Shown piece after piece: positions 13,982 through 27,260 of a stretch of 64,000 nt of DNA (positions are counted from its first letter, which is position 1; each line of letters opens with the position of its first letter). This stretch comes from Amorphochlora amoebiformis (lineage: Eukaryota; Cercozoa; Chlorarachniophyceae): contig BAAHQB010000016.1 of assembly GCA_054601695.1 (NCBI GenBank), positions 1,364,001-1,428,000 on the forward strand, given 5' to 3'. The position numbers were made by a program, and so were the translations under genes. Below the pieces are notes generated by a model, which saw nothing but the letters and a program-made list of their open reading frames with translations, was not told the origin of the DNA and ran no database searches.

Positions 13982-16940
13982 ATAATTTTCTACATATATG
14001 TATATACATATATTGTATAATTATTATATATATATATATATATATTATGTTCTAAATATATATATATACATATGTATATTTATGTATATACTGTAAGTAT
14101 ATATGTACACACATGCAAATTTACATATAAATATGACATGTACATATGTGTGTACATAAGTATGTATAATATATTTACATATGTATATATATATATATAT
14201 ATATGTGTGTGTATATATGTATTATATATGTATGTATAATGGTTTGCATACATATATATATATATATATATATATCTTTAAACAAATATATATATATATA
14301 TATTTTTATATATATGTATATATATTACAATGTAATATGATAATGACATGTTTCAATGTAATATAATACAATATAATGTAGCGTAATATAATGTAATATT
14401 ATATATTATATCACATAATATATTATGTTACGTCAGATATAATATGTGATACTTGTTGCATTTTACAGGCATTATGCTAACATGTTCACATCTGTACCTC
14501 GGAAGGAATATTAGACATCGATTCTGCCAACCTATACATATCCCAAAAATAAATTTATGTATACAATTATATTTCGTATAATATACATGCAGAAAAGAGA
14601 GATATAGAATGGCAGCAGTGGAAAAGAGAAGAGAAGATTCAGAGAGTGTGAGAGCGAAAAGACGTACGGTGAGGATTCAAACCTGTCATCCGTCAGGCCG
14701 GAATCGCAAAGTGAGAGCATACAGATATTGTAGTTCAGGTGGCTGAATGTGAGAATAAAGACGCTTTACGGGTTGGGGGGATACATGCTTACATATACAT
14801 TTATATTATTTCACATTAATGTCGTATATATTTTTATGATATGCAGATATATACACATTATACATAAGTAGTACACAACTATATACACATATATATTACA
14901 TATATATATATGTGTATATATATATATATGTATCTACAAATGCATATCACAAAAGTACTTAATATACATATTGTGAATGTATGTACATGTATATGCATAT
15001 ATATCATGTAATAAACATATGTATACATCCGTATATTATATATGTATATATATTTATATATATCATACATAAATTAATGTGTAGAAATTTACTTATACAT
15101 ATATCTGTATGTACATATAATATATATATATATATATACATGTATTCTATATACATATATGTTTGTGTACAATATATATATATATATATATACGTATTAC
15201 ATATATATATATATATATATATGTATATGTGTACTAGTATCTATATGTATGCATACAAATATATGTACACAAATATAATCCAGTGAAGGTATTTCTTATA
15301 TAAAATATACTATAGAACACCCACAAATAGATTTTAAGTATACCCCGCTAGTGCCATGATGAAGCTGGACTTTCCGCTTCCTGGAGGACCGTGCAGCAAG
15401 TATCTGAGTTTACAATACTCAACCAAGGATGCATGCAATTAACATTTGTAAACATTTATACTTATTCATTTAGTATACATATTTGTAAAATATATACATG
15501 TATATATGTATGTATGTATATATATATATATATATATATACATTGTATATATATATGTATGTATATATATATAACTATATATTATATGTATATATATATA
15601 GTAAAGATGTATTATATACACATGTATATATGTATATAGATATAAATTTGTAAATATTATATATATATAATTACATATATATATATGTATATATGTAAAT
15701 ACAATATAACGTTAACATATATATATATATATATAATTTGTTTTTACACTCATATATCGCCACATGCCAACCGCCCCCTCAATAGTAAAAAATCTGACTC
15801 ACCCTCGACGATAAGGTATCCCCCGTTCCTGATACCATTGCGCAGACTCCTTCCAATCCAATACATCCGTCTGCATAGTTGCGGAAAATGGAATATCACT
15901 TAAATGAATACATATCGCCATGCTTGCTCGCCATGAGCGCTATCTTCCCAACCACTACGAGCGTTTTAAGCCTTAATTACCAGTATGTCATTTGAGATCC
16001 CATCAGCGAGGATGACTGATTCTAAGGATCGCTATGTAGAAAAATTGGTTCAGTTAAGGGATTATCTTATGTGTCAGAGTGGGATTTTGGTGTGAAAGAC
16101 CTTGGATCGGGTGGCGAATTCACGCCAGGAGTCTCCGTAGTTCTTGAAGATTACCTGTAGGGTACATAAATTGATAAGTTTGTACATAGAGTATATGTAA
16201 ATATATATATATATATATATTATACATCTTTGTCATCCTTTCTCTCTTCGCTTCCTGATCTTTACTTCTTCCTCCGTCCTCTCTCTCTCTCTCTCTCTCT
16301 CTTTCATCTCCCCCACTCTTCCTTCTGTCTCTTCCCCCTTCTTTTTCTCTTTTGCTCCTTAAGGGAGGTTCGATCGTGATACAGTGCTAAAGATAATTTC
16401 TGCAAAGGAAAATAGTAAGGAGGGATAGTTTACGTCACCGTCTTCTGCTCCGACTTCAGCTCGAAATCTTGTTTAGCACCCTGGTTTATGCAACATGGGT
16501 AAACACATACTCGTGAATACATGTATGTATGTGATATGCATATATATATATATATATTATAATATATATATATATATATACATATACACATATATATATT
16601 TATACATATATATATATATTTATATTTATATATATATATACATATTATATATATATGTACGTATTTATTCCTCTAAATCTCTTCCTTCTGTCCTGTCACC
16701 TTCCCTCTCTCGACCATCTCTCTCTCTCTTTTTCTTTCCACTCTCTCCCTCTCCAACTTCCTTTTTTTTCCGTCTTGTTTTATTACACATATGTACATAT
16801 TATAGATATGTGTACATATATATATATATATATATTACTGTATATATATATATATTATATGCATGCTTATGTATATATATATATACATTATATATATATA
16901 TATTTATATAGATAGGCATAACTTATGTTTATATACATAC

Positions 16941-16974
<34 letters not shown>

Positions 16975-16982
16975 GCATAACT

Positions 16983-17059
<77 letters not shown>

Positions 17060-17148
17060 TAGGTATATATATATATATATATTTATGCATGTGTATTGGG
17101 TGCATAATATAAATATAAATATAAATGTAAATGTAAATATAAGTATAA

Positions 17149-17186
<38 letters not shown>

Positions 17187-17188
17187 TA

Positions 17189-17257
<69 letters not shown>

Positions 17258-17688
17258 TTATACATATATATATATATATATGCATGTAGTATGTATGTAC
17301 AATATTATAGATACATATTTATAAATATATATATGTATATATATATATATTATATATATATATATATATAATATATCATTATGTATATAATGATAGATGT
17401 AATGTACTTATCTATATACACATATTTTATAATATTGTATATATATGTAAACTCATACATGTAAACGTAAATATGTATTCGTCTCAAGATCTTAACTCTC
17501 TCTCGCTTTCTCTCGCACTCCATGTTTTCTACATATATGTGTGTATATATGTGTGTATACATATAATGCATATATGTATATATTTATATATATATATATA
17601 TATATATATTCATATATACATACATATATATATATATATGTATATGCTATATGTATATATATATATATATATACATATACATACATTC

Positions 17689-17740
<52 letters not shown>

Positions 17741-17919
17741 TATATATATATAATATATGTATAATGTGTGTATATAAATACATATAAACATATAATATAT
17801 ATATATATATATATTATATGTATATATATACATATATATATATATATGTACATACATACATATAAAGAGATATTCTTTATGTGCATTACGTGCATGAATG
17901 TATAAATACATATTATATA

Positions 17920-17950
<31 letters not shown>

Positions 17951-18073
17951 CATGCATCTATACATATACATATATATACTTTTATATTGGTATAATATAC
18001 ATATACATATACATATATATACATATGTATATATACACAGCATAATATTTATAAATACACACACGTGCATATA

Positions 18074-18135
<62 letters not shown>

Positions 18136-18630
18136 GTATGCGTGTACATATCAATATACATAAATATATATATGCGTTTGTGCTTTACCTCAAGAATGTC
18201 CGCAAATATGGTTAGGTCCCGCCCAAGAGTCGTTAGGGTTACCTGATACACATATATTGCACACATCATCTACTTTAAACCCTGACTGATGCAAATTTCT
18301 TACACAAATCATGTGCTTTAATGACGACCGCACGTATTTTGGAGATATCCTCCAATACAGATATTTGCATGAGTATGTACAATAGATTTAAATGGATACA
18401 GGAAAATATACGATGTATATTATATATATGTATATGTATATATATCATATACATACATATATGTATATTATATGTATATATATATATATATGTATGTATG
18501 TATGTATACACATACATATATATATATATATATACATATATTATATACATAATATATATATATATAATATGTATATATATATATATATATATTTAGACAA
18601 ATGCGTAGATTTACGTATCTATGTACATAT

Positions 18631-18664
<34 letters not shown>

Positions 18665-18713
18665 ATATATATAATATACTGCATATTTATATATGTTTTC
18701 ATGAATGAATATG

Positions 18714-18748
<35 letters not shown>

Positions 18749-18771
18749 ATATATATATATGAATGAATATT

Positions 18772-18818
<47 letters not shown>

Positions 18819-18863
18819 CATATATATATATATATACGTGTGTGTGCATATACATATACATAT

Positions 18864-18895
<32 letters not shown>

Positions 18896-18955
18896 CATAT
18901 ATGCGCATATCTACGTAAAAATTGAAATATATTTAAATACACATATACATATATA

Positions 18956-18990
<35 letters not shown>

Positions 18991-19047
18991 CACATATGAA
19001 AATGTATATACATATAATATATATATATATATATAATTATATATATA

Positions 19048-19085
<38 letters not shown>

Positions 19086-20014
19086 GTGTTTTAAAAATAT
19101 ATATGTGTGTATATATTCATTCGTAGATCTGTCTCGTTTTACATTACCGTCTCCCATGGCGCAGAAGATTCTAATCTTGCGGAAAACCCTCTACTTTCCT
19201 CCTTGCGCTCGCGATAAACGTACACGGGCCTCCATCCACGCCATATGATATGGCGTCCTAGCAGGAGGGGAATGGGCATGTGAGGAAAAGGACTAGGAGG
19301 ATTGTCCAAAACTGTCTGCCATACCAAGCCCAGGAACGAAGTCAAAATCTGTCTTGATGGCGCCGGTGGACGCATTGGTGATTGTCTGATTGAAAGTTCG
19401 TTCATTAGAGGCTGATAGGTTGGTTGAGTGACAGGGTGGGGGCTAGACTATTGTAATGTATACTAAGACAATGAGAGTCGAGGGAGTTGAGAGATAGAGA
19501 GGAAGAGTGAGGTGCAAATGTAGGAGAGAAATTTGTCAAAAAAGAGAAAGAGGACGAGAGCACGCAAGTGGTAAATTGTGCGGGTATCGATCGATAGGTT
19601 CGGGGGAAATTGGATTGTTATCACCGTAGTTTTGAGACTGAGGTGTCTCGTTGTACTATTCCTCTTAATCCAGTCCAGAGCCCAATAGTACGCCGAGTCG
19701 TTAGACGTTATCTACATTGGTTCAAATCAATCAAAAAAAAATTAAATGTCAATCCCGTAGAAATACAGCTCTAATAGTACCTCGAGACTCATGTATAGGT
19801 GCCTACGCGCGAGTTGCCTGAATACCCCAACCTGACCACGAATAACACCTCCAGCTACTCCAAGCATAGCCAGACCTGACCCCGACAGACCACATGAGGA
19901 AACACATCATCAACATAAGGGAATATTACCGAGTCCCCCGGTAAAAAATTGGTTGTCTAGCGGCAGATTTTTGGTTGCCCATTCAGGCAAAAGGGTATTT
20001 GGGAGCTTATCCAT
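8360..20014 (-). CDS. BCS1: BCS1-type mitochondrial AAA ATPase chaperone
   Basis: Twenty-two exons, read from high to low coordinates: 20014-19930, 19875-19781, 19711-19625, 19385-19325, 19257-19148, 18242-18189, 16480-16439, 16154-16101, 16031-15981, 15870-15803, 15403-15344, 14742-14683, 14531-14498, 13459-13377, 12800-12756, 12322-12263, 11909-11856, 11611-11574, 11377-11292, 10067-9999, 9668-9603, 8416-8360. All phases match and give 472 residues, close to the family's 420-460. The N-terminus has the family features NQFFTGGLG, a short hydrophobic segment (about 30-47) with no cleavable presequence, and then RRHLYMSLE. The BCS1 domain ends at [13 protein letters not shown]. The AAA module follows: [12 protein letters not shown], Walker [10 protein letters not shown] (about 241-249), Walker [11 protein letters not shown] (about 289-298), sensor 1 [10 protein letters not shown], and the IMRPGR arginine motif. 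In this family the protein translocates the folded Rieske iron-sulfur protein across the inner mitochondrial membrane to finish complex III. The least certain parts are the last two exons and the stop. Confidence 0.9.
11640..11780. repeat. Homopurine (GA-rich) tract in a BCS1 intron
   Basis: On the plus strand this is about 140 bases of almost pure purine (gagagaaggg, ggagggaaga and similar), so the BCS1 pre-mRNA carries a long pyrimidine tract here, between exons 17 and 18. Similar tracts of either polarity occur in other introns (12850-12930, 14590-14660, 16255-16345, 16690-16770, 27480-27640, 42660-42750, 46380-46620). Confidence 0.8.
16540..18165. repeat. (TA)n microsatellite filling BCS1 intron 6
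   Basis: The longest BCS1 intron (16481-18188). It contains a near-pure TA run at about 16988-17051 and another at about 17189-17255. CT-rich blocks occur at 16670-16770 and 17490-17530. A small variant array of TAAATA/TAAATG hexamers lies at 17107-17150. No exon was found inside, and the flanking exons join in phase across it. Confidence 0.9.
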
Positions 20015-20184
20015 CGTAGCTCTTCTATCCGGCCGGCCGCCAGCACCCCGCGCGACTCACGGCGTACCAACCCGGAATCCAGGAGGAAGCGCTGTCTTCT
20101 TCAAAACCTGTAGAAAACCTCTAATAGTTTTTCCTTTGATTCGGAACCCACATAGTTTAATAATTCTTCGCGTCGCTTGGCGGG
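20015..20184. promoter_or_regulatory. Divergent promoter region between BCS1 and the GCNA-like gene
   Basis: Only 170 bp separate the two start codons. The BCS1-proximal half is GC-rich and contains the palindrome ggccggcc. The GCNA-proximal half is AT-richer. No TATA-like element stands out. The short distance implies either a shared bidirectional promoter or overlapping 5' UTRs. The plus strand is open here for about 30 codons, but this does not join to the gene in phase. Confidence 0.6.
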
Positions 20185-22512
20185 ATGGAGCCGTTGAAGG
20201 TGCACTCTTCTGGATGGCCTGCCGGGGTCAATAGTAGTCATTCAGCTGATATCTGATCACAACAACATAAAATATAGGGTCTCATTGACCGGGTGATACA
20301 ATTTTCCGGGGACGATGCTCATTACGAGGCGATCGTGGCAAGCGTAGATTCGGAGAAGAAATTTGGGGTGGAGCTCAAGTACACTCTGTAAGTTCCCCGT
20401 GAAACATTTAAGAAATTAGGGTAACGAGGGACCGATATAACTTTACTATTTTTCTTTTCATTCTACTGAACATCGTTCAAACAGACATCCGGAGGGTCCC
20501 AACGTATCCCCGGAGTTCGTTCGGGTTGATCTACGGCAACGCAGGCTGTACGATATGTACAATAATGAGATACCTTTTCGGATCGAGCCTGAGGACATGG
20601 TAAAATGTCTTCCGTTACCAATACGAACAAATTGTGCAATATTTCTCCTCGCAGGATAAACGCACGCTTTGTATGTAAACGTACCGCACACCACCAAATA
20701 TTTATGCTCTCACGAGTAGCATACACCCATGAGCATATTTATACGGCCAGTGTACATATCCTCACGGTTCTCAAGCCCCCATGTGCATATTTACACGGTC
20801 AGTAGATGCTTTCACGGGTCGTGAACAGATTTACACATGCGACTGAATATTATGTGCCTAACATTCTATTGATGCATTCCTTTCCTTTAGGCTTCACCTC
20901 AACATCCACAGCGAGCTGCAACCCGCTTGGAAGCGTCGATGTCGCGCGAAGAGAGAATCCCAGTGCGCCAAAGTAGGCCTGGGGTAAAGGGCATCAAGAA
21001 AGAGCGCATCCGATTCTCCCAAGCGTTTCCCGTGTCTGAAGGCTGGATTCGATCAAAGGGATACATTGAATCCAGTAGTGATGAAGAAAACGAGGGAGAA
21101 ATAAGCTTCAATCGATGGAATCAGATGATAGAGGAAGATTCCAGCGATATGGGTCCTTCCAAATCCACGGAGAAAAGCAAGACTCGCGACTCAAAGAACA
21201 CTACAATAGCTCCTCGAAAACCCAAGTCATCCCGGAAACCTTTTGGCCCACATGGGACACAGAAACCACCTTCTAGGAGCAAGAGCATCCACCGTGGCTA
21301 TGTCGACAATGACTGCGAGTCCAAGGACGAGGGGATTAGTGCATCAGGCTGGCAAACAGACGTTAAAAAGCTGGAGACCGAGGAAGAAGAAAGTGGAGTC
21401 GTCCGAAGACGCAGAAAACTTGCTGCCAATCGAGAGTCCAATGATATGCCTCTTGATGAATGGAATGAAGAACTTGAGACCTGCCAAGACACACCCAACT
21501 CATCTCAGCTCATCTGCTTCAATTGTCGAGGTGTTCAGAGCTCTTGGGGCGCAATTCAACATCTCTGTGCCGACGCATCCATCGTACTGCTGCAAGAAAC
21601 TCAAGTGCATCCGTCACGACTTCCTCCCGCGCCAGTAAATTTTACCTGGATCCCTCAATCATCGGAGAGTTTTGAGCGCAAGAAAGGCGGCGGTGTCGCG
21701 ATACTAATTCGCGAATCGATTCCTCATGCTCAAATTAGGACAAGTTCAGAGCATGAGATTCTAGCTATCGCTCTGCTGAATAGTGATATCGTTATAGCGA
21801 CAGCATATAACCGGCCAAGGTCCACTCGTGAACTGACGGCGATTAGCAAGTTTTTCCGAGAACACTCCAGCACCCCAGTCTTGCTAGCAGGTGATCTTAA
21901 CGCGCGCCATCCGAGATGGGATACTAAAGCCAAGAAAGGAGGCACCAGGGCTGGTTCTGTCCTCAATCAGATAGTGCAGCTGCAAGGACTGAGGATCGTA
22001 AATGCCACGGGGTCAACACGTGCCAAGAGCAACATCGATCTTGTGATAGTCAACAAAGTTGGGCAATCTGTTGGATTGGCAAAAACCTGGAAAGGTCTCA
22101 TGGACTCAAGGGGTCCCTCAGATCACACACCAATTCAGGTTGTTTTGGGGATCAATCTTGACAAGAAACAACCGCTGCTGCCACTGCATGACGTAGATGG
22201 GCTTACTAATGCGCTGGCTGGGGCCAACTTAAATAAGAGACAACCTCTGTCGCCATCGGATGAAGATGTAGATGGACTCGTCGTTGATTTGGCTAGATTC
22301 GAAATGCAACAACAAGAAGAAAAACAGGGCCTGGATACAAAGGTTCCTCTCCTGTACACAAGCGCTTCAACCTGTATTATCTCAACTTTCTGTGCACCCT
22401 GATTGTACCCTGGTCATGTCGCTACTCCGAAGCTTTTTAATACTTTAAATTTACCCCTTAGGTAATCACAGCTGGTCTAAGCTTACGCGTGCTAAAGGTC
22501 TTCATCTCTCTT

Positions 22513-22575
<63 letters not shown>

Positions 22576-22752
22576 CATATTGTTATTATATATATATAGT
22601 TATTATATATTTATATCTATATATATATATATGTATATATATATACATAGATGTAAAATTATATATACATATATATATATATGTGTATGTATGTATATAT
22701 CAAAAAGATGCATGAAATTTATGTGAATAGTATGAAATACATGTGGAGTATA

Positions 22753-22791
<39 letters not shown>

Positions 22792-22882
22792 TATATGTAT
22801 ATAATATATATATATATATGAAGTTGAACAATATGTATGTATATATATATATATATATATGCAGAATGTGTAGCAATATATA

Positions 22883-22924
<42 letters not shown>

Positions 22925-23860
22925 AATATATACATATATATATATATATATTATATATATTTTTATTTATATTATAAATCTAGAGATACACACATATCTT
23001 GCTGTTTCATACATCTATTAGGAAAAGAAGCACAACCGTCGGTTGTATGCCGTTCCAGGAGGCCCATCAATCTTGCTTAGCCCGTCGAGCGTCAGCACTA
23101 GTGCATCTCCTTCGCTTGCTCCCGACGAAAAGAACACGGATAATCTGATAGTGAATGCTGACCACGAATCTCCCACTGCAAAACAAGGAAGAAAATGCCC
23201 CGCACTAAACTCTCCAAACTCATCTCTTATTCCTACAGTGAGTAAGACACCAGCGAAAACTCTAGAGGCTAGGCTACCAAGTCCAGCTTCAGAAAGCAGT
23301 ACAGCCTCCCCAGTCGATTCACCTGTAGACGAGAAGATTGATTTCTCGCCCATTCTAAACTCAAAACCTGACACATTCGACCCTCTTGTCGATGACGGAA
23401 AATCAGATACCTCTCCTCGAGATCCAAGCCATGTTACTCCCGTGCGAGTAGTTCCGCAGGAGAAATCGAGTTCTTTCAAGCCAAACATGAGGGTTCGAGT
23501 GGTTAAGAAAGGAAAATATGAGGGCGAACAAGGCTCTGTAACCAAGTTTTTATCCAAGAAAGGGCGATGGGGTGTTCGACTTGCTAGCACGGGCAAGAAG
23601 GTCATACCTGCGGTATTTGTACACACATATGTAATATATTACGGCCCACGTTTCTATAATGCTTATTGTACATATATTACATTATATATATTTATATATA
23701 TGTATGTATATAATATATATATATATATATCTAGTATGTATATATAATATAGTTTTTGCATTTTTATAATGTATATAATATGTACATGTATATATATGTA
23801 TTTAGATGTATTATAAATATATAAATACATAGATATATATATCTACATATATATACATAT

Positions 23861-23897
<37 letters not shown>

Positions 23898-25160
23898 ACT
23901 ATGTTATATATTAATTTGATCGTCAGATTGCGATAGAGCCTGAAGGTCTGGTGGAGATAGAGCCTGAAGATCTGAGGTTTTCTTCGGACGATGAAGCAGA
24001 GGAGTTAGAGTCCATTCATCTCGCTGGAGACGAGGACCAAGACCAAAAAGTACACAAGTCCTTTCAGGTTACTATATACTGCAGACCTTTTTCATTGACC
24101 TCGTTTTCGACCACCTACGAATTTCAGCAAGAATAATTACGACATACCTATGTATACATAATCTCAAGTGTTCCAAACCTCATGTACGGGCTGTGGACAC
24201 TAATGTCCATATTCTCACGCACGTGTGCATGCTCTTACGGGTCGTAAACGTTCATTTACTTATATAGACAACCCGACTATTTTGGTTGTAAAAACAAAAG
24301 TAGGAAAATCGACAAGATCAACATGATGCTCTCACAAAGGCTAGGTTTGGGATTAGAGTTGAATTTTACGGTTTGATATTTGCAACCAATCATTAGAGGG
24401 CTGGAATAGCTTTATTAAGTGGTCGGGTACAGGTTTTTGAAGGGGTTAAATCCTGATATTTTTATAGGCTAGCCTCAACGACGACGACGACGGGTGGGAT
24501 GTACGCCGTGTAGATGATAATGTAATTCATAAAACCATCATTTACTACTGGTTTCAGTGATAATTTTCTCATTCTCTCAGCTATTTAAGGAGGAAGAAGA
24601 GAAGGAGGAGGAGGTCAGCGAGAGCCAAGTGCAAGAGGGACCTGAGGATGAGGACGAGGTTTTAGACCAGGAAGTTGATGAAAGGGGAAATCTTAGAGGG
24701 TATTGATTCTATTCAGATTTTATAGCTCAAATCAATGTATCAAGATTTTGTGCATTTCTGGTATGTTCCACGCCCTGTGTGTTTATATTTTTTCTCTTCT
24801 TATCTACACACTCTCTTCTTTCCCAACTTTCTCGTCGGATCTCTCCTTGTTTTGCATGTGTATCAACCAGGTTCGTAGTGGACGATCAGGACAGTACAGA
24901 AGAGGATCACAAATCCGCGCCATCTGGGGTACTGTCTGCACGTATACACCACATATATGATTGAATGTATACCCTTCTGAAGATAACACATTTACACTAT
25001 TTACATATATACATATATATATATATACATATGTATATATATGTATATATGTGTATATGTATATATCATATATTTACATGTATATGTGTTTATATATATG
25101 AATATAAACATGTAAAGTTATTGATGTGTGACTTTTTGCTCGAATGTATATAAATGTATT

Positions 25161-25213
<53 letters not shown>

Positions 25214-25537
25214 ATATGTACATATATAAATATGGAAAGCTATTGATTTCTTACGCAATCCTTAGGAGAACACTCCAGAGCTAGCCAAGCGTTGGGGCAT
25301 AAGCCCAAATGCCTCAGAGGTATTATCATTATGTTGTATATCGAGGTATTATCATTATGTTGTATATCTTAACTAAATATTTATATATGTGTATATATAT
25401 ATATATACATGTATATATATAGATATATACTTACATACATATACATATATATATATATATATTATGGGTGCGCTTATGAATCGTAATAACAATAGCAATG
25501 ACAAGAATAAGACATTATAATACCAAAAAAATATATA

Positions 25538-25568
<31 letters not shown>

Positions 25569-25880
25569 TAAACCATAAATCTACTACATGATTCTATACA
25601 GCCAAGCGGAGAGTGGAAGGTCCAGACGCGCAGTACGAGGAAGAAGCTAAAGCATCATTCAGGTGTCCGATATGTGTGTGTACGTATGTGTAACATATTA
25701 TAATTCAAGAAAATATAATACATACATAAATAGAATCCATGTAAATATATGTTTATATAAAACATATAATATACACATAGCGACACATGTCACATATAAA
25801 GAGTATATTACACACAGATTCAATATATATATTATATATTATATATTTATATATATATATTATATATTATATATATATAT

Positions 25881-25925
<45 letters not shown>

Positions 25926-26977
25926 GATGTACTTGCCATTAAGATCTCAATCATACCCCTCAATTTAACCTTACATCGCCAATTGGCACCCATCCGAACC
26001 CTAACTCAATACTCAAAACTACAGAGCGAAAGCGCAAGTTTGTCATCGTCTCTGATAGCGACAGGTATTTACACTTGAAAACTAGATTACACAGAAATTT
26101 CTAAACTCCGCATTATTCCTCATTCCAACTATTTTAAAAGTGGTATCAATAACCTCTTTGGTGCTTCATTTCTCAGCTCGGACAATGACAACGATACTCT
26201 TGACAACTTTTCGAAAGGCTTCAACGAAAATCTAGACGAAAGCTTAAACGAGGACTTGCTCGATGATCTTCGGGAGAATCAACCCACGCCGCAAGACAAG
26301 ATCCCTGAATCTTCTTCACTGCTGTCATCTCCCCTTGCTGTAATCATGGAGAATATATCACCGAAATCCAGCAAGATTTCCCCGGAGCAAAAAAGAGTCA
26401 AAGTTGATTCCTCTGATGATACTGATTCCGAGACCATTAGTCCGTCCAGGTGATTTGAAACTATAGAAAGAATACTTTTACATCTAATATTTTTGTCTTT
26501 CAAAATTTTAATCAAACGGTTTCCTGACCTTCTTGGTATGAATCATCAGCGACAAAGAGAACGTCAACAAACCTCAGGTCGACTTGGCTCCTTCTAACAT
26601 CATTAGCCCTTCTCCTAGCAAGAAGCCTACAAAGGATATGCCTCGCAAGGTTTATAAATGTACACATTTATATATGTATATATATATATATGTATATATC
26701 CATATACATAGGTACGTATAATATTTTTTTAATATATAAGGTGCTGAGCGAGCTTCCATCGTGGACGTGCAAGCGGTGCACGTACATCAATCACAACACT
26801 CTCAGCGAGGAGGTCAAATGTGAGATGTGTGGCGAAGGTTTGTCTTTCTGTGTCTTTTTCACTCTGATATATATATATATATATAATATAATATAATATA
26901 ATATACATATATGTATTAAACTTTTAGTTGCATATATATATATATATATATTATATATATGTATATATATATATATA

Positions 26978-27023
<46 letters not shown>

Positions 27024-27211
27024 ATATATATGAAATATTCAATATTCATAGTCGCGTATGTACATATGTATATTCAAATTATTTCAATGGAAATTTTCTT
27101 TGGTATCTCTCTATCTCGCCTCTATATTTATGGATTTAGTACTTCTATATTCATTCTCACTCTCTTTCTTTCTCTCTCATTCTCTTTAATTTCCTCTATC
27201 TTCAAGGTAAT

Positions 27212-27260
<49 letters not shown>

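Noticed and set aside
18275-18400. Non-repetitive minus-strand island in BCS1 intron 5 encoding [18 protein letters not shown]
   Set aside because: It looks faintly like the helix that follows TIFADILE in BCS1, but it lies upstream of that exon and cannot be joined in phase. Exons 5 and 6 already join correctly without it.
20458-20726. Two minus-strand ORFs of 79 and 87 codons
   Set aside because: They are shadows of exon 3 of the GCNA-like gene and of the following intron, on the opposite strand.
20891-22402. A complete active non-LTR retrotransposon
   Set aside because: Only the endonuclease domain is present. There is no reverse transcriptase, no 3' tail and no target-site duplication, and the reading frame is continuous with GCNA-like sequence.
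23018-23626. 202-residue minus-strand ORF opposite exon 5 of the GCNA-like gene
   Set aside because: It is antisense to a well-supported exon and has an unconvincing Ser/Gly/Phe-rich composition with no recognisable motif.
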